From Blastocatellia bacterium (GTDB lineage Bacteria > Acidobacteriota > Blastocatellia > Chloracidobacteriales > Chloracidobacteriaceae): 50,641 bases of DNA. The notes beneath the pieces are model-generated. The model was not told the DNA's origin and made no database searches. It was given only the letters and a program-made list of their open reading frames with translations. The stretch is from contig JAIBAN010000059.1 in NCBI GenBank assembly GCA_019695185.1, positions 1-50,641 of the forward strand, in the 5' to 3' direction. A program made the position numbers and the translations under genes. Of the stretch, positions 1 through 9,635 are shown piece after piece; within the stretch, counting starts at the first letter, position 1; every line of letters starts with the position of its first letter.

Positions 1-3000
1 TATATTCAAGACCCCCAGGCCCCCCCTGCCTCCCCAGACTCCCTAGACTCCCCAGACTCCCCAGACTCCTCAGACTCCCCAGACTCCCCAGACTCCCTAG
101 ACTCCCTAGACTCCCCAGACTCCCTAGACTCCAGGGACGTGCTCCGCATTCCGGCAGCCATGCAGCAACGTCCGGCGGCAGGTGGAAATATTGGGGTTTT
201 TCTCCAAGCCGGAACGATTGATGTTTCAGGTGAACCTGCCGGTATGATTGCCCTGACGGTCCCATTTGGTTTTGTCGGGGGGGAAGTTCGGGCCAACGGT
301 GAAATTGGAGGCCGGATTTCCATTGAGGGTGGGTATGTCGTGACCCAGGGCCAGATGGAGGTGAATGGAGGCTGGGGCAACGGCGGGACCATTTCCATTC
401 AGACCAAACGGAGGGTGGTTCAAACCCAATCGAGTGAACTGGCAGCCAACGGTGGTCCGGAGGGAGCCGGGGGAGTGGTGCTGGTGCATGGAGACAACGG
501 GATTTTTACATCCGGCAGGCTTTCGGCCAGCGGCGGCGAACGCAACGGAGGCCGGATTGAGGTAACCGGTGCAACGCTTGATTTGGTGGCGGCCACGCTG
601 GAGGCCAACGGGGCCACGGCAGGTGGTACGGTGCTGGTGGGGGGTGATTTTCACGGTGCCAATGCTGCCGTACCAAATGCCAAACGCACCAATGTGAGTG
701 AACATACGGTTTTGCGGGCGGATGCCACACGGCATGGAACCGGCGGCAACGTGGTGGTCTGGTCCGACCAGTCAACCACGGCTGCCGGGTTGGTCAGCGT
801 GGCGGGCGGGCGATACGCGGGGAATGGCGGCAGGGTTGAACTGTCATCCAAAAACACCCTCCAAACCGGCGGCAGGGTGGAAGCCGATGCACCTGCCGGA
901 ACGCCGGGCAGTGTGCTCCTGGACCCCAAAAACCTGATTCTGGATGATGCCACCGGCCAGTTTCCGTTTTTCAATTATGTGGATCCCAATGTCGGGAACG
1001 GCAATGGTTTTGGGTTTAATCGGCTGATTTTGAGCACTGGCAATCTGGCGATTTCAAAACCGGGTGACAACGCCGGGGGAGCCAGTGCCGGGGCTGCTTA
1101 TCTGTTTAACCGGCAAACCGGAGCCTTGATTTCAACTCTGCTGGGCAATACAGCAAACAGCCAGGTCAGCGCTCAGGGATTGATTGATTTGAGAAACGGG
1201 AATTATGTGGTGGACAGCCGCGACTGGGACAACGGAGCTACCACGGATGTTGGGGCCGTCACCTGGGTCAATGGAACCACGGGGTTGAACGGGATTGTCA
1301 GTTCGTCCAACAGTCTGGTGGGCACAATCGCCAGTGACCAGATTGGTGCCGGATTGACGGTCCTGACCAATGGAAATTACGTCGCATCGGGTTCGAACTG
1401 GGATAACGGCGCTGCCGTCAATGCGGGGGCAGCGACCTGGGGCAATGGAACGACCGGCATTACCGGAGCCGTGAGTGCCGCCAACAGTATTGTCGGAACC
1501 GCCACGATTCACAACGTTGCCGTTGGTGGAGTCGTTGCCCTGACCAATGGGAATTTTGTGGTGTTGAGCCGGCTGTGGGACAACGGTGCAACTGCCAACG
1601 TGGGTGCGGTGACCTGGGGCAACGGAACCAATGGGCAGTCAGCCACCGGGTTTGGAGCAGTCAGTGCTTCCAACAGTATGATTGGCAGCACGGCGGATGA
1701 CCAGATTGGCAATTTTGCTTTTGCTTTAACCAATGGCAACTATGTGATTCAAAGCCGCCAATGGAACAACGGAGCGATTGTGGATGCCGGGGCGGCAACC
1801 TGGTGCAACGGAACGACGGGGCAGTCGGTGACCGGCTTTGGCACGTTGAGTGCCGCCAACAGTCTGGTCGGGAGCACCACCACTGACAACGTGTCCAACA
1901 ACATTGCGAGTCTCAGCAATGGTAATTATGTGGTTAATAGTCCCAACTGGGACAACGGGGCCACCGCCAATGTGGGTGCCGTCACTTGGGGGAATGGGAC
2001 AACCGGAACGATTGGAGCGGTCAGCACTTCAAACAGCCTGGTCGGGTCAACGGCGAGTGACCAAATCGGTGTGGGCGGAACGTTGGCTCTGAACAATGGG
2101 AATTATGTGGTTTTCAGCCGTTTGTGGAATAACGGAGCAGCCACGGCAGCCGGAGCCGTCACATGGTGCGATGGCACCACCGGACGGGTGGGAACCGTCA
2201 GTGCCGCCAACAGTCTGGTCGGTGCCACCACCAACGATAATGTGGGAATGAGCGGGCAGCCCCTGACCAATGGGAATTTTGTGGCGACCTGTCCCAATTG
2301 TGACATTGGCGGCGTGGTGGATGCCGGCGCAGCGACCTGGGGAAACGGCACCAGTGGTTTGGCGGGCACAGTCAGTGCCGCCAACAGTCTGGTGGGCAGC
2401 TCCACTTCGGATATGGTGGGCCAGGGCGTTTTTTTCCTGACCAACGGAAATTATGTGGTGGCCAGTCCTTCGTGGAGCAACGGCGCAACGACTGATGTTG
2501 GTGCCGCCACTTGGGGAAATGGAACCGTCGGGGTGACGGGGACGGTCACCCCTGCGAATAGCCTGATTGGAACTCGTGTTTCAGATCAGGTTGGGTTTAG
2601 CGGGGTTCGCGCCTTAATGAACGGAAACTATCTGGTCAACAGCAATTTCTATGACAATGGGGCGATTCCCAACACCGGGGCTGTGACATTTGGCAATGGG
2701 GTGACTGGTCTGACAGGCCAGATCAGCTCCGCAAACAGTTTTTTCGGGGCCGTCACCAACGACTTGCTCAACATTGGTTCCGTCGCTTTGGCGGACGGCA
2801 ACTTTGTGGTGCAGAGTGGGAATTGGAGCAACGGGGCGCTTGCCAATGCCGGGATTTTTGCCTGGGGCAACGGCACAACCGGAAAATTGATTGACGGTGG
2901 ATCCACCTTGACCCAAGCCAATGGGGTGACCGGCACCATAATGAATTCGAATGCAAATTCGTTAATCCTGGATGATACGGCTGCGAATGGCAGCTTTATT

Positions 3001-5382
3001 GGCGGATTTCTGAATGAGCTGGGGAGCGGGCGGGTTTTTACGGGGTTCCCGTCGGTCAACCAGTTGACCTATAGCCGGGGGCAGTCGCAAACCGTGACGA
3101 TTCGCTCCACCCTGGTCAATGCCACTCTCAATGCCGGGACCAATGTGGTGCTCCAGGCCAGCAACGACATTACGGTCAACAGCCCGTTGACCAGTTCCGG
3201 GGCTTCGGGGAATCTGACTTTGCAGGCAGGCCGCAGTGTCATCCTCAATGCTCCGGTGAATGTAACGGGGAATTTCACGGTGATTGCCAACGACACCTTG
3301 GCCAACGGGGTGGTCAATGTTTTTCGGGATGCCGGAGCAGCCGTCGTCACCGCCTTGCAGCCCATCCGGTCACAAAACGGGAACGTCACGATAGACCTCC
3401 GCAACGGGGCCGGGAAGACCAATTTCAGCAGCGGCAATATTGTGCTGAATTCGGTTCAGGGAAATTCCATTGCGATAACCAATAACGGTCCGACAGCAGG
3501 TTCGGCCATTCGGGTGACCGGCACGATTGCGAGCGGTGGCTGCACCGGAGCCAGTCTCTGTACTGCTGAAGATGGCGGCGGGGCCGTGACCATTACTCAT
3601 CCGAACAGCGCATCGGCGTTTGTGGTGGGCGACAGCACCCTCAATGGCACGGCGGGAACCATTGTCACCGGGGCGGCGACGGTCGGCACGCCGACGACGA
3701 TTGTCAATCAACCGGGCACCTTTACCAAAGGCAACATCAGCGTCACACCGGGGCAGTTACAGTGCCCGACCATTTCAGTGACCAATCCGGGCACCACCAC
3801 CGGGACCGCCGGAACCGCCTTCAATCAGACCTTTGCCAACAGTGCCGGGACGCCGGTGGTGACTTTTGCCGTTGCCAGCGGAACGGTTCCACCCGGTTTG
3901 ACCCTGGGAACGGATGGGGTGCTTTCCGGAACACCGACACAGCCGGGAACATTTCCGTTTACAGTCCGGGCGACGGATTCGAACGGCTGTCAGGGAACCG
4001 GGAATACCTACACGCTGGTGATTGCGTGCCAGACAATTTCGGTTAGCCCGGCTACCATTCCATCAGCCATTGTGGGAACCGGTTATGCTCAGACCTTCAC
4101 CCAGACCAATGGCAATGGTGCCATCACCTTCTCAACCACAGGGAATGTTCCGCCGGGCCTGACGATGGCAACCAATGGCACGCTTTCCGGAACGCCCACG
4201 ACGGCGGGAACCTTCAATTTCACTGTGACCGCCACGGATGGAAACACCTGCACCGGCACGCAAAACGTGTCCCTTCTGGTGTTGGCCCGACCCACTATTG
4301 CACCGGGCGGACCTTTGAACCGGCAGCAGGGAAGCACTGGCACCAATGTCACGATTGCCACCGTTTCGGATGTGGAAACAGCCGCCGGGAATCTGGTGGT
4401 GACCACCACGAATGTACCTGCCGGATTGACGGTGAGTGGCATCACCAACACCAACGGAACCGTGACTGCAACGGTTGCGGCTGACTGCACCGCCACAGTG
4501 GGAACCAACCAGGTTGCACTGCAAGTGACGGATGGCGACAACCTGACGGCCACGGCCAATTTGACAGTAAATGTGGCCGCCAACAGTGCCCCGGTCCTGA
4601 CCTACAGCACCGCGTTGGTGGCCAGCAATGGCGGGCGCAACATCCTGCCGGCCACCGGTTTGACGGATAACGGCACCCTGGTCAATGTGACGGTGCAAAG
4701 CCAGGGCACCTATTCCGGAAGCATTTCAGTCAACAGCACCAATGGAGTGATTACCCTGGGAAATGCCGCGCCGCTCGGAACCCACACCATCGTGATTCGG
4801 GCGACGGACAATTGCGGCAGTGTGACGGATGCCAGCTTTTCGCTGACCGTCGCCGTGCCGTCGCATACGGTGACCCAGTTCTATCCGGTGGCCTCGACTA
4901 CCGGCAGAGTGATTACCATTACCGGGACCGGATTTGTCGCCGGCAGCACCGAGGTCTTTTTCGGCGAAGCCCGCCAGATTCCGGCCACCGTCAACGTCGT
5001 CACGCCGACTTCCATCAGTGTCGTGGTTCCGGCCTCCTCCAGCGGGGCGGGGAATATCAACGGATACCTTTCCGTGCGGGTCAATGGCCTGGACGTGACC
5101 ACGCTGGGGTTGACACCCAATGTGACCGACCCCAGCAATCCGGCCTCGGTCTTTCCGGAATTCATTTTGTGGGGCGATGTCAACCGGGACGGCCTCTTTG
5201 GAACCAATGACGTGGCGCTGGCACGGGCCTTCCTGCTGTTCCAGGCAACCCCCACGCAACGCCAGACACTGGCGGTGGATGTGGTGCCCGCCAACGCCAA
5301 CGGCAGCCGGGGCAACGGGCAACTGACCTCGACGGATTTTTCGTTCCTCCGGTCAGTGAGCTTTGGGCAAACCACGTTCTAG
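1..5382 (+). CDS. Filamentous-haemagglutinin-like giant surface protein, 5' end missing
   Basis: The frame is open from the first base to the TAG at 5380-5382, so the start lies outside the window. The first ATG at 160 has no signal peptide, so I do not treat it as the start. Regions in order: a Pro-Asp-Ser tripeptide repeat (nt 40-134); glycine-rich beta-helix sequence of the filamentous haemagglutinin type (nt 150-930), including VVVWSDQ and GSVLLDPKNLILDD; about ten repeats of 58-63 residues built on LTNGNYVV, WDNGA and TWGNGTTG (nt 1140-2900); more beta-repeat sequence; two putative-Ig (He_PIG-like) domains with PPGLT and LSGTP (nt 3760-4280); a cadherin-like stretch; an IPT/TIG-like domain (nt 4860-5130); and a C-terminal dockerin-like pair (GDVNRDGLFGTNDV and a second helix). 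Probably a secreted adhesin or fibre protein. The dockerin-like end may attach it to a partner; no cohesin is seen here. Confidence 0.85.
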   Translation, partial: YIQDPQAPPASPDSLDSPDSPDSSDSPDSPDSLDSLDSPDSLDSRDVLRIPAAMQQRPAAGGNIGVFLQAGTIDVSGEPAGMIALTVPFGFVGGEVRANGEIGGRISIEGGYVVTQGQMEVNGGWGNGGTISIQTKRRVVQTQSSELAANGGPEGAGGVVLVHGDNGIFTSGRLSASGGERNGGRIEVTGATLDLVAATLEANGATAGGTVLVGGDFHGANAAVPNAKRTNVSEHTVLRADATRHGTGGNVVVWSDQSTTAAGLVSVAGGRYAGNGGRVELSSKNTLQTGGRVEADAPAGTPGSVLLDPKNLILDDATGQFPFFNYVDPNVGNGNGFGFNRLILSTGNLAISKPGDNAGGASAGAAYLFNRQTGALISTLLGNTANSQVSAQGLIDLRNGNYVVDSRDWDNGATTDVGAVTWVNGTTGLNGIVSSSNSLVGTIASDQIGAGLTVLTNGNYVASGSNWDNGAAVNAGAATWGNGTTGITGAVSAANSIVGTATIHNVAVGGVVALTNGNFVVLSRLWDNGATANVGAVTWGNGTNGQSATGFGAVSASNSMIGSTADDQIGNFAFALTNGNYVIQSRQWNNGAIVDAGAATWCNGTTGQSVTGFGTLSAANSLVGSTTTDNVSNNIASLSNGNYVVNSPNWDNGATANVGAVTWGNGTTGTIGAVSTSNSLVGSTASDQIGVGGTLALNNGNYVVFSRLWNNGAATAAGAVTWCDGTTGRVGTVSAANSLVGATTNDNVGMSGQPLTNGNFVATCPNCDIGGVVDAGAATWGNGTSGLAGTVSAANSLVGSSTSDMVGQGVFFLTNGNYVVASPSWSNGATTDVGAATWGNGTVGVTGTVTPANSLIGTRVSDQVGFSGVRALMNGNYLVNSNFYDNGAIPNTGAVTFGNGVTGLTGQISSANSFFGAVTNDLLNIGSVALADGNFVVQSGNWSNGALANAGIFAWGNGTTGKLIDGGSTLTQANGVTGTIMNSNANSLILDDTAANGSFIGGFLNELGSGRVFTGFPSVNQLTYSRGQSQTVTIRSTLVNATLNAGTNVVLQASNDITVNSPLTSSGASGNLTLQAGRSVILNAPVNVTGNFTVIANDTLANGVVNVFRDAGAAVVTALQPIRSQNGNVTIDLRNGAGKTNFSSGNIVLNSVQGNSIAITNNGPTAGSAIRVTGTIASGGCTGASLCTAEDGGGAVTITHPNSASAFVVGDSTLNGTAGTIVTGAATVGTPTTIVNQPGTFTKGNISVTPGQLQCPTISVTNPGTTTGTAGTAFNQTFANSAGTPVVTFAVASGTVPPGLTLGTDGVLSGTPTQPGTFPFTVRATDSNGCQGTGNTYTLVIACQTISVSPATIPSAIVGTGYAQTFTQTNGNGAITFSTTGNVPPGLTMATNGTLSGTPTTAGTFNFTVTATDGNTCTGTQNVSLLVLARPTIAPGGPLNRQQGSTGTNVTIATVSDVETAAGNLVVTTTNVPAGLTVSGITNTNGTVTATVAADCTATVGTNQVALQVTDGDNLTATANLTVNVAANSAPVLTYSTALVASNGGRNILPATGLTDNGTLVNVTVQSQGTYSGSISVNSTNGVITLGNAAPLGTHTIVIRATDNCGSVTDASFSLTVAVPSHTVTQFYPVASTTGRVITITGTGFVAGSTEVFFGEARQIPATVNVVTPTSISVVVPASSSGAGNINGYLSVRVNGLDVTTLGLTPNVTDPSNPASVFPEFILWGDVNRDGLFGTNDVALARAFLLFQATPTQRQTLAVDVVPANANGSRGNGQLTSTDFSFLRSVSFGQTTF
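40..134 (+). repeat. In-frame 9-bp tandem repeat (CCCCAGACT variants)
   Basis: About ten copies of a 9-bp unit, with CCCCAGACT, CCCTAGACT and CCTCAGACT variants. They are read in frame by the surface-protein gene as a Pro/Leu/Ser-Asp-Ser tripeptide repeat. The unit is a multiple of three, so copy-number change would not shift the frame, unlike the 7-bp repeats in the gaps elsewhere in the window. Confidence 0.85.
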
Positions 5383-5387
5383 GGTGT

Positions 5388-5538
5388 GTCTGGAAATTTG
5401 GAGTGCGGGGACTTGTCCCCGCTTTCATTGGTGGCGACTTGTCGCCACCGCCTAACAAAAAACAGCAAAAACCGAATTCGGCGACAAGTCGCCGAAAAAC
5501 AAAGCGGGGACAAGTCCCCGCACTCCAAATTTCCAGAC
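5388..5538. repeat. 151-bp REPIN/MITE-like element with perfect 38-bp inverted ends
   Basis: Bases 5388-5425 are the exact reverse complement of 5501-5538. Each arm contains its own palindrome (GCGGGGACTTGTCCCCGC). The interior carries two related palindromes, GGCGACTTGTCGCC at 5432-5446 and CGGCGACAAGTCGCCG at 5479-5494. The element starts 6 bp after the stop codon of the surface-protein gene and contains no ORF. A solo relative is at 10262-10290. The design resembles REP doublets (REPINs). It may also act as a transcription end hairpin, but there is no T-tract. Confidence 0.8.
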
Positions 5539-5657
5539 CCTGAACCCTGAAATGTTTTTTGACATTTTGCCACCTCTTCGTGAAGGCCGAAAAAAGGAAG
5601 GAACGCCTCCCCCTGGCAATCCTTCCTCTGGCCCGAAAAAATCACCTAGAGGTGCCT

Positions 5658-8600
5658 ATGCCCCGATATCAAACGCTGCACAAAGTCCGACTGATAAACC
5701 GTAATTGGATGGTCCTGTTGGTATGCCTGTGTGGGTTAAGTTTTTTGACAATGGCCTTTTCTGCCACGTCAGCCAATTCAATACCGGGTATTGTAAAACC
5801 GAAATTCGAACCGCAAACACCGAAAGCAGTGGATTCAACGCTGGCCGCAGCCCTGACGGTGAATCCCAATCTCTGCTTTATTCTGGTCAACAGCACGGCC
5901 CAGGAGGTCACCATTACGCAACCCAACGGCGTGCGTAACAGCAACTGTACCTTGGGCGAGGCAATTCTGGCGGCGAACGGCAATCCGACCATTTCGGAAT
6001 GTCCCTGCCAGGGCAACGGTGGGCCGGTGCAGATTTTTCTGCAACCTTACTATTCGACCTTCACCCTGACGGAACCGGCCACTACGCTCTATGGACCTAC
6101 GGGGCTGCCAGCGGTTTCGAGCAATGTCACAATTTTAGGAAACGGCTGCACCATTGAGCGCAGCAGTGCGGGTGGAACTCCTAATTTCCGCCTGTTTTCA
6201 GTTGCCGGAACCATCAACGGCGTGCAGGCGGTGGAAACCAATCCGAATTCCACGAATCCGGCTCCAAATACCCTGCTTCCGGCTGGAAACCTGACGTTGC
6301 AGAACCTGACCCTCCGCAATGGCGTGGCCCAGGGCGGCAACGGCGGCGGCAAAGCCGGCGGTGGCGGTGGCATGGGTGGTGCCGTGTTTAACGCCGGAAC
6401 CCTGACGCTTGAGAACGTGACCGTGACCAACAACCGGGCCAGCGGCGGAAACACTCCGCTTTCTGGTTCAAGTGGCGGCGGTGGTGGCATGGGCGGCTCT
6501 GGCGGAACCGGCTTTAACCTGGGCGGCGGCGGCGGCGGAATGGGCGGAAACGGTGGTTTTACCGCGAATTTTGACCCGGCTGGTGCTGGCGGCGGCACAG
6601 TCGGCAACGCTGTTGGACCGACGGCGGGAACCCTGAACGGAGGTGCCAGCGGCAACTTCGGAACTGGTGGCACCGGTGGATTTGGCGGCGGCGGGGGCGG
6701 CAACCGGGGAGCGGGTGGTTTCGGTGGCGGAGCCGGTGGCACCTTTAGCGGTGCTGGTGCCAGCGGTGGATTTGGCGGCGGCGGTGGTGCCGGCCAACCT
6801 GGGGGCAATGGCGGATTCGGTGGCGGTGGTGCCACCTACAATAGCACCGGCCCCGGCAGTTCCAGTGGTGTGGGTGGGTTTGGCGGTGGCAACGGCGGTG
6901 GCACAATTACCATCGGCGGTGGTGGTGCTGGTTTTGGGGGCGGAATTTTTACCGCTGGAACCTTGACCGTCACCAACTCGACGTTTGCCGGGAACCTCAC
7001 GACCGGGGGAATTGCCGGGACCGGCAACAACGGCAACAATGGTTCCGCCTTTGGGGGCGCGATTTTTGCCCGCAACGGTTCAACGACGCTGACCAATGTC
7101 ACGCTGGCAGGGAATACCGCGACACAGGGCGGCGGACTTTATGTGCTGGGCGATGGGGCGACAGCCACACTGACAGTGAAAAACACGATTGTCTCAAACA
7201 GCAGCAGCAATGATGCGTTTGTGAATACCATCAACAGCGGCACGGTTTCCCAAAACAACACCACCAATCTGGTCGTGAACAATGGAGCCGGAGCCAATGC
7301 TCTGACGGGCGTCACCCAGACCGGGGACCCCAATCTCAGTCCCTTGAACAACAATGACGGCCAATCGCAAACAATGGCGCTCAACAGTCCGAGTCCGGCG
7401 ATTGGGACCGGGACTCCCAGCGGAGCACCGGCCAAAGACCAGCGCGCCTATTGCCGGTTAAGCACGATTTCCCTGGGGGCGTTTGAATTTAACGGGACGG
7501 CTCCGAATGCGACGGCCTCGATTGTGCGAGCCGATGTCAACCCGGTGTGCGGGCCGGCGACCGTGAGCTGGACGCTGAACTTTAGCGCCGACACCGCAGG
7601 GCTGACAGCCTCGGATTTCAATTTGGCCGGTTCCGGGCTGGCGGGTGCCGGTATCACCAATGTCAGCGGCAGTGGAAGAACCTGGACCGTCACGGCCAAC
7701 ACCGGCACCGGTACAGGATTGCTGCGGCTGGATATGATTTCCGGACCTTGTTTCCAGAATCTTCCGTTTACCTCCGGCGAAAGCTACACGGTCAATGCTG
7801 CCCCGGCAGTCCCCCCGATTCAGGCCAATCCCAGCGCCGTGTGCGCCGGTTCCAGCGGAAATATGGCCAGTGGGCCAGCCGCAGCCGGTTATGCCTGGAC
7901 CATCACCAATGGCACAATTACCAGTGCGGCAAATCTTCAGACCATTGCCTACACGGCGGGACCGGTTGGTATGGTGCAACTCAGCCTGACCGTGTTTAAC
8001 GCAGCGGGTTGCTCCGCCAGCAATTCCCTGAATGTCGCCATCAACCCGCAACCGGCCATTCCAAGCATTACCACCCCGACAACCGTTTGTGCCAATTCAA
8101 CCGGAAATCAGGCCAGCGGACCGGCGGGACCATTCAGTTATGCGTGGACCATTGCCAACGGCACCATTACGGGTCCGGCCAATGGTCAGAACATCACCTA
8201 TACGGCTGGACCATCCGGGGCGGTCCAGCTTGGTTTGACTGTAACCGGCGTCGGAAATTGCGCCGCCAGCAACAGCACCAATGTCACCATCAACGACGTT
8301 CCGGTTGCAACCCTGACAGCTCCCACAGGTCCGTTGTGTATCGGTTCAACGGGAAACCTGGCTTCGATACCGGATGCCGGTGTGGGCGCAACTTATAACT
8401 GGACCATTACCAACGGGACCATTACGAGTGGAACCGGAACCCGCCAAATTACCTTTACCGTCGGGTCAACCAGCCCCTTGATGCTGGCCGTCACGGTCAC
8501 CAACAGTGGCGGTTGTTCCGCCAGCGGCGGGCCGGTCAACATCCCGGTCCAGTTCTGTGGGGTCGAATACACCCGGCTGTTTGCGGCAGATACCTACAAC

Positions 8601-9461
8601 AACCGGGTTCAGAAATTTGAAGCGGGCGGCTGGACGGTTCTCGCCACGCCGGTTTTGAATCTGCCGGAAGCCGTGACGGCCAGTTTTGACGGTTTGCGGA
8701 TTTATGTCGCCGACACCGGCAACCACAAAGTCATCCGCAGCACCGACGGCGGGGCAAGCTGGACGGATTTTGCCGTGGCCGGATTGGTCGCACCCCAAGG
8801 GTTGGCGCTGGATGCAAGCGGTCACCTGTATGTTTCCAACACAGGTGGAAATCAAGTGCTCCGCTACGATGAAAGCACGCCGCTGGGAACCCCGCTCGTG
8901 CTGGCCGGACCAGGTTCCGGAGCCGGCCAGGTGACGGACCCCCGTGGGCTGGCGATTGACACCACCAACCGCCTGTTTATTGCTGACCGGGGGAATAACC
9001 GGATTTTCCGGATTCCAAGCGCAAACACCACACCGGGTGCAGCCTTCCAGGTCGCCGGAAAAGGTGCGGGAGCAGCTCCCTTCGGCCAGGTGACGGCACC
9101 GGAAGGAGTAGCCGTGGACAATCTCGGAAACCTCTATGTGGCTGATACGGGGAACAATCGGGTCATCCGCTTTGCAGGTGGCAATAACGGAGCGGCAGCG
9201 GTGCTGTGCAGTCTGAGCACCAGCCTGACGGCTCCTGCCCTGGGACAGGTCCGGGGAGCGGAGGGCGTCACCATTGTCAACGCCGGGCTGATTGGGGGAA
9301 CCCTGGGACAGCCGGCCATCGTGGTGGCCGATACGCAAAACCAGCGGATTCAAGGGGCGGTCAATCCGGCGACCACTCCCGGACCCTGGCAGTTGGTTGG
9401 AACACCCAATGGAAAAGGCACTGGACCCGGACAGTTCAGCAGTCCGGGGAAAATCAGGTAG
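5658..9461 (+). CDS. Secreted CSLREA/glycine-rich/PKD-like/NHL-propeller protein
   Basis: I chose the ATG at 5658 because AGAGGTG lies just upstream and a clear signal peptide follows (MPRYQ, then a hydrophobic stretch ending near SATSA). An upstream TTG (5559) would add a charged non-signal sequence. Regions of the 1267-residue protein: a CSLREA-like motif (NCTLGEAILAAN, about residue 95); parallel beta-helix sequence interrupted by about 210 residues very rich in Gly (about 224-435), reminiscent of PE-PGRS proteins; a choice-of-anchor-Q-like end (KDQRAYCR...LGAFEF); three PKD-like domains with conserved Cys (about 715-968); and a C-terminal NHL-type propeller with repeated YVADTGNNRVIRF-like blades (about 970-1267). 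No catalytic residues are recognised. Probably an extracellular or outer-surface protein; the NHL propeller suggests protein or ligand binding. It follows another giant surface protein. Confidence 0.85.
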   Translation: MPRYQTLHKVRLINRNWMVLLVCLCGLSFLTMAFSATSANSIPGIVKPKFEPQTPKAVDSTLAAALTVNPNLCFILVNSTAQEVTITQPNGVRNSNCTLGEAILAANGNPTISECPCQGNGGPVQIFLQPYYSTFTLTEPATTLYGPTGLPAVSSNVTILGNGCTIERSSAGGTPNFRLFSVAGTINGVQAVETNPNSTNPAPNTLLPAGNLTLQNLTLRNGVAQGGNGGGKAGGGGGMGGAVFNAGTLTLENVTVTNNRASGGNTPLSGSSGGGGGMGGSGGTGFNLGGGGGGMGGNGGFTANFDPAGAGGGTVGNAVGPTAGTLNGGASGNFGTGGTGGFGGGGGGNRGAGGFGGGAGGTFSGAGASGGFGGGGGAGQPGGNGGFGGGGATYNSTGPGSSSGVGGFGGGNGGGTITIGGGGAGFGGGIFTAGTLTVTNSTFAGNLTTGGIAGTGNNGNNGSAFGGAIFARNGSTTLTNVTLAGNTATQGGGLYVLGDGATATLTVKNTIVSNSSSNDAFVNTINSGTVSQNNTTNLVVNNGAGANALTGVTQTGDPNLSPLNNNDGQSQTMALNSPSPAIGTGTPSGAPAKDQRAYCRLSTISLGAFEFNGTAPNATASIVRADVNPVCGPATVSWTLNFSADTAGLTASDFNLAGSGLAGAGITNVSGSGRTWTVTANTGTGTGLLRLDMISGPCFQNLPFTSGESYTVNAAPAVPPIQANPSAVCAGSSGNMASGPAAAGYAWTITNGTITSAANLQTIAYTAGPVGMVQLSLTVFNAAGCSASNSLNVAINPQPAIPSITTPTTVCANSTGNQASGPAGPFSYAWTIANGTITGPANGQNITYTAGPSGAVQLGLTVTGVGNCAASNSTNVTINDVPVATLTAPTGPLCIGSTGNLASIPDAGVGATYNWTITNGTITSGTGTRQITFTVGSTSPLMLAVTVTNSGGCSASGGPVNIPVQFCGVEYTRLFAADTYNNRVQKFEAGGWTVLATPVLNLPEAVTASFDGLRIYVADTGNHKVIRSTDGGASWTDFAVAGLVAPQGLALDASGHLYVSNTGGNQVLRYDESTPLGTPLVLAGPGSGAGQVTDPRGLAIDTTNRLFIADRGNNRIFRIPSANTTPGAAFQVAGKGAGAAPFGQVTAPEGVAVDNLGNLYVADTGNNRVIRFAGGNNGAAAVLCSLSTSLTAPALGQVRGAEGVTIVNAGLIGGTLGQPAIVVADTQNQRIQGAVNPATTPGPWQLVGTPNGKGTGPGQFSSPGKIR

Positions 9462-9488
9462 GTGAATTTCGGGTGTTGTCTTCAGGTG

Positions 9489-9527
9489 GTGGGTGGGGAA
9501 CCATCTTCAGGATGGTTTCCCTCCCAC
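9489..9527. terminator. Strong 17-bp hairpin between convergent genes
   Basis: The 17-nt arms 9489-9505 and 9511-9527 pair with one G-T wobble and one mismatch around a 5-nt loop. A second 7-bp hairpin (CCTGTGG/CCACAGG) lies about 25 bp downstream. The gap separates the ends of the convergent surface-protein and SET-domain genes. Neither strand has a good T-tract, so the call as a bidirectional terminator rests on position and stem strength. Confidence 0.45.
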
Positions 9528-9635
9528 TCAAAAATCCCCATCACCTGGAACCTGTGGTAGGAACCCACAGGCAACCCTCTGAAATACTGAAACGCAATCG
9601 GAGTTGGTCTGGTCGGGTGAAGGGGCCGTGGCAAG

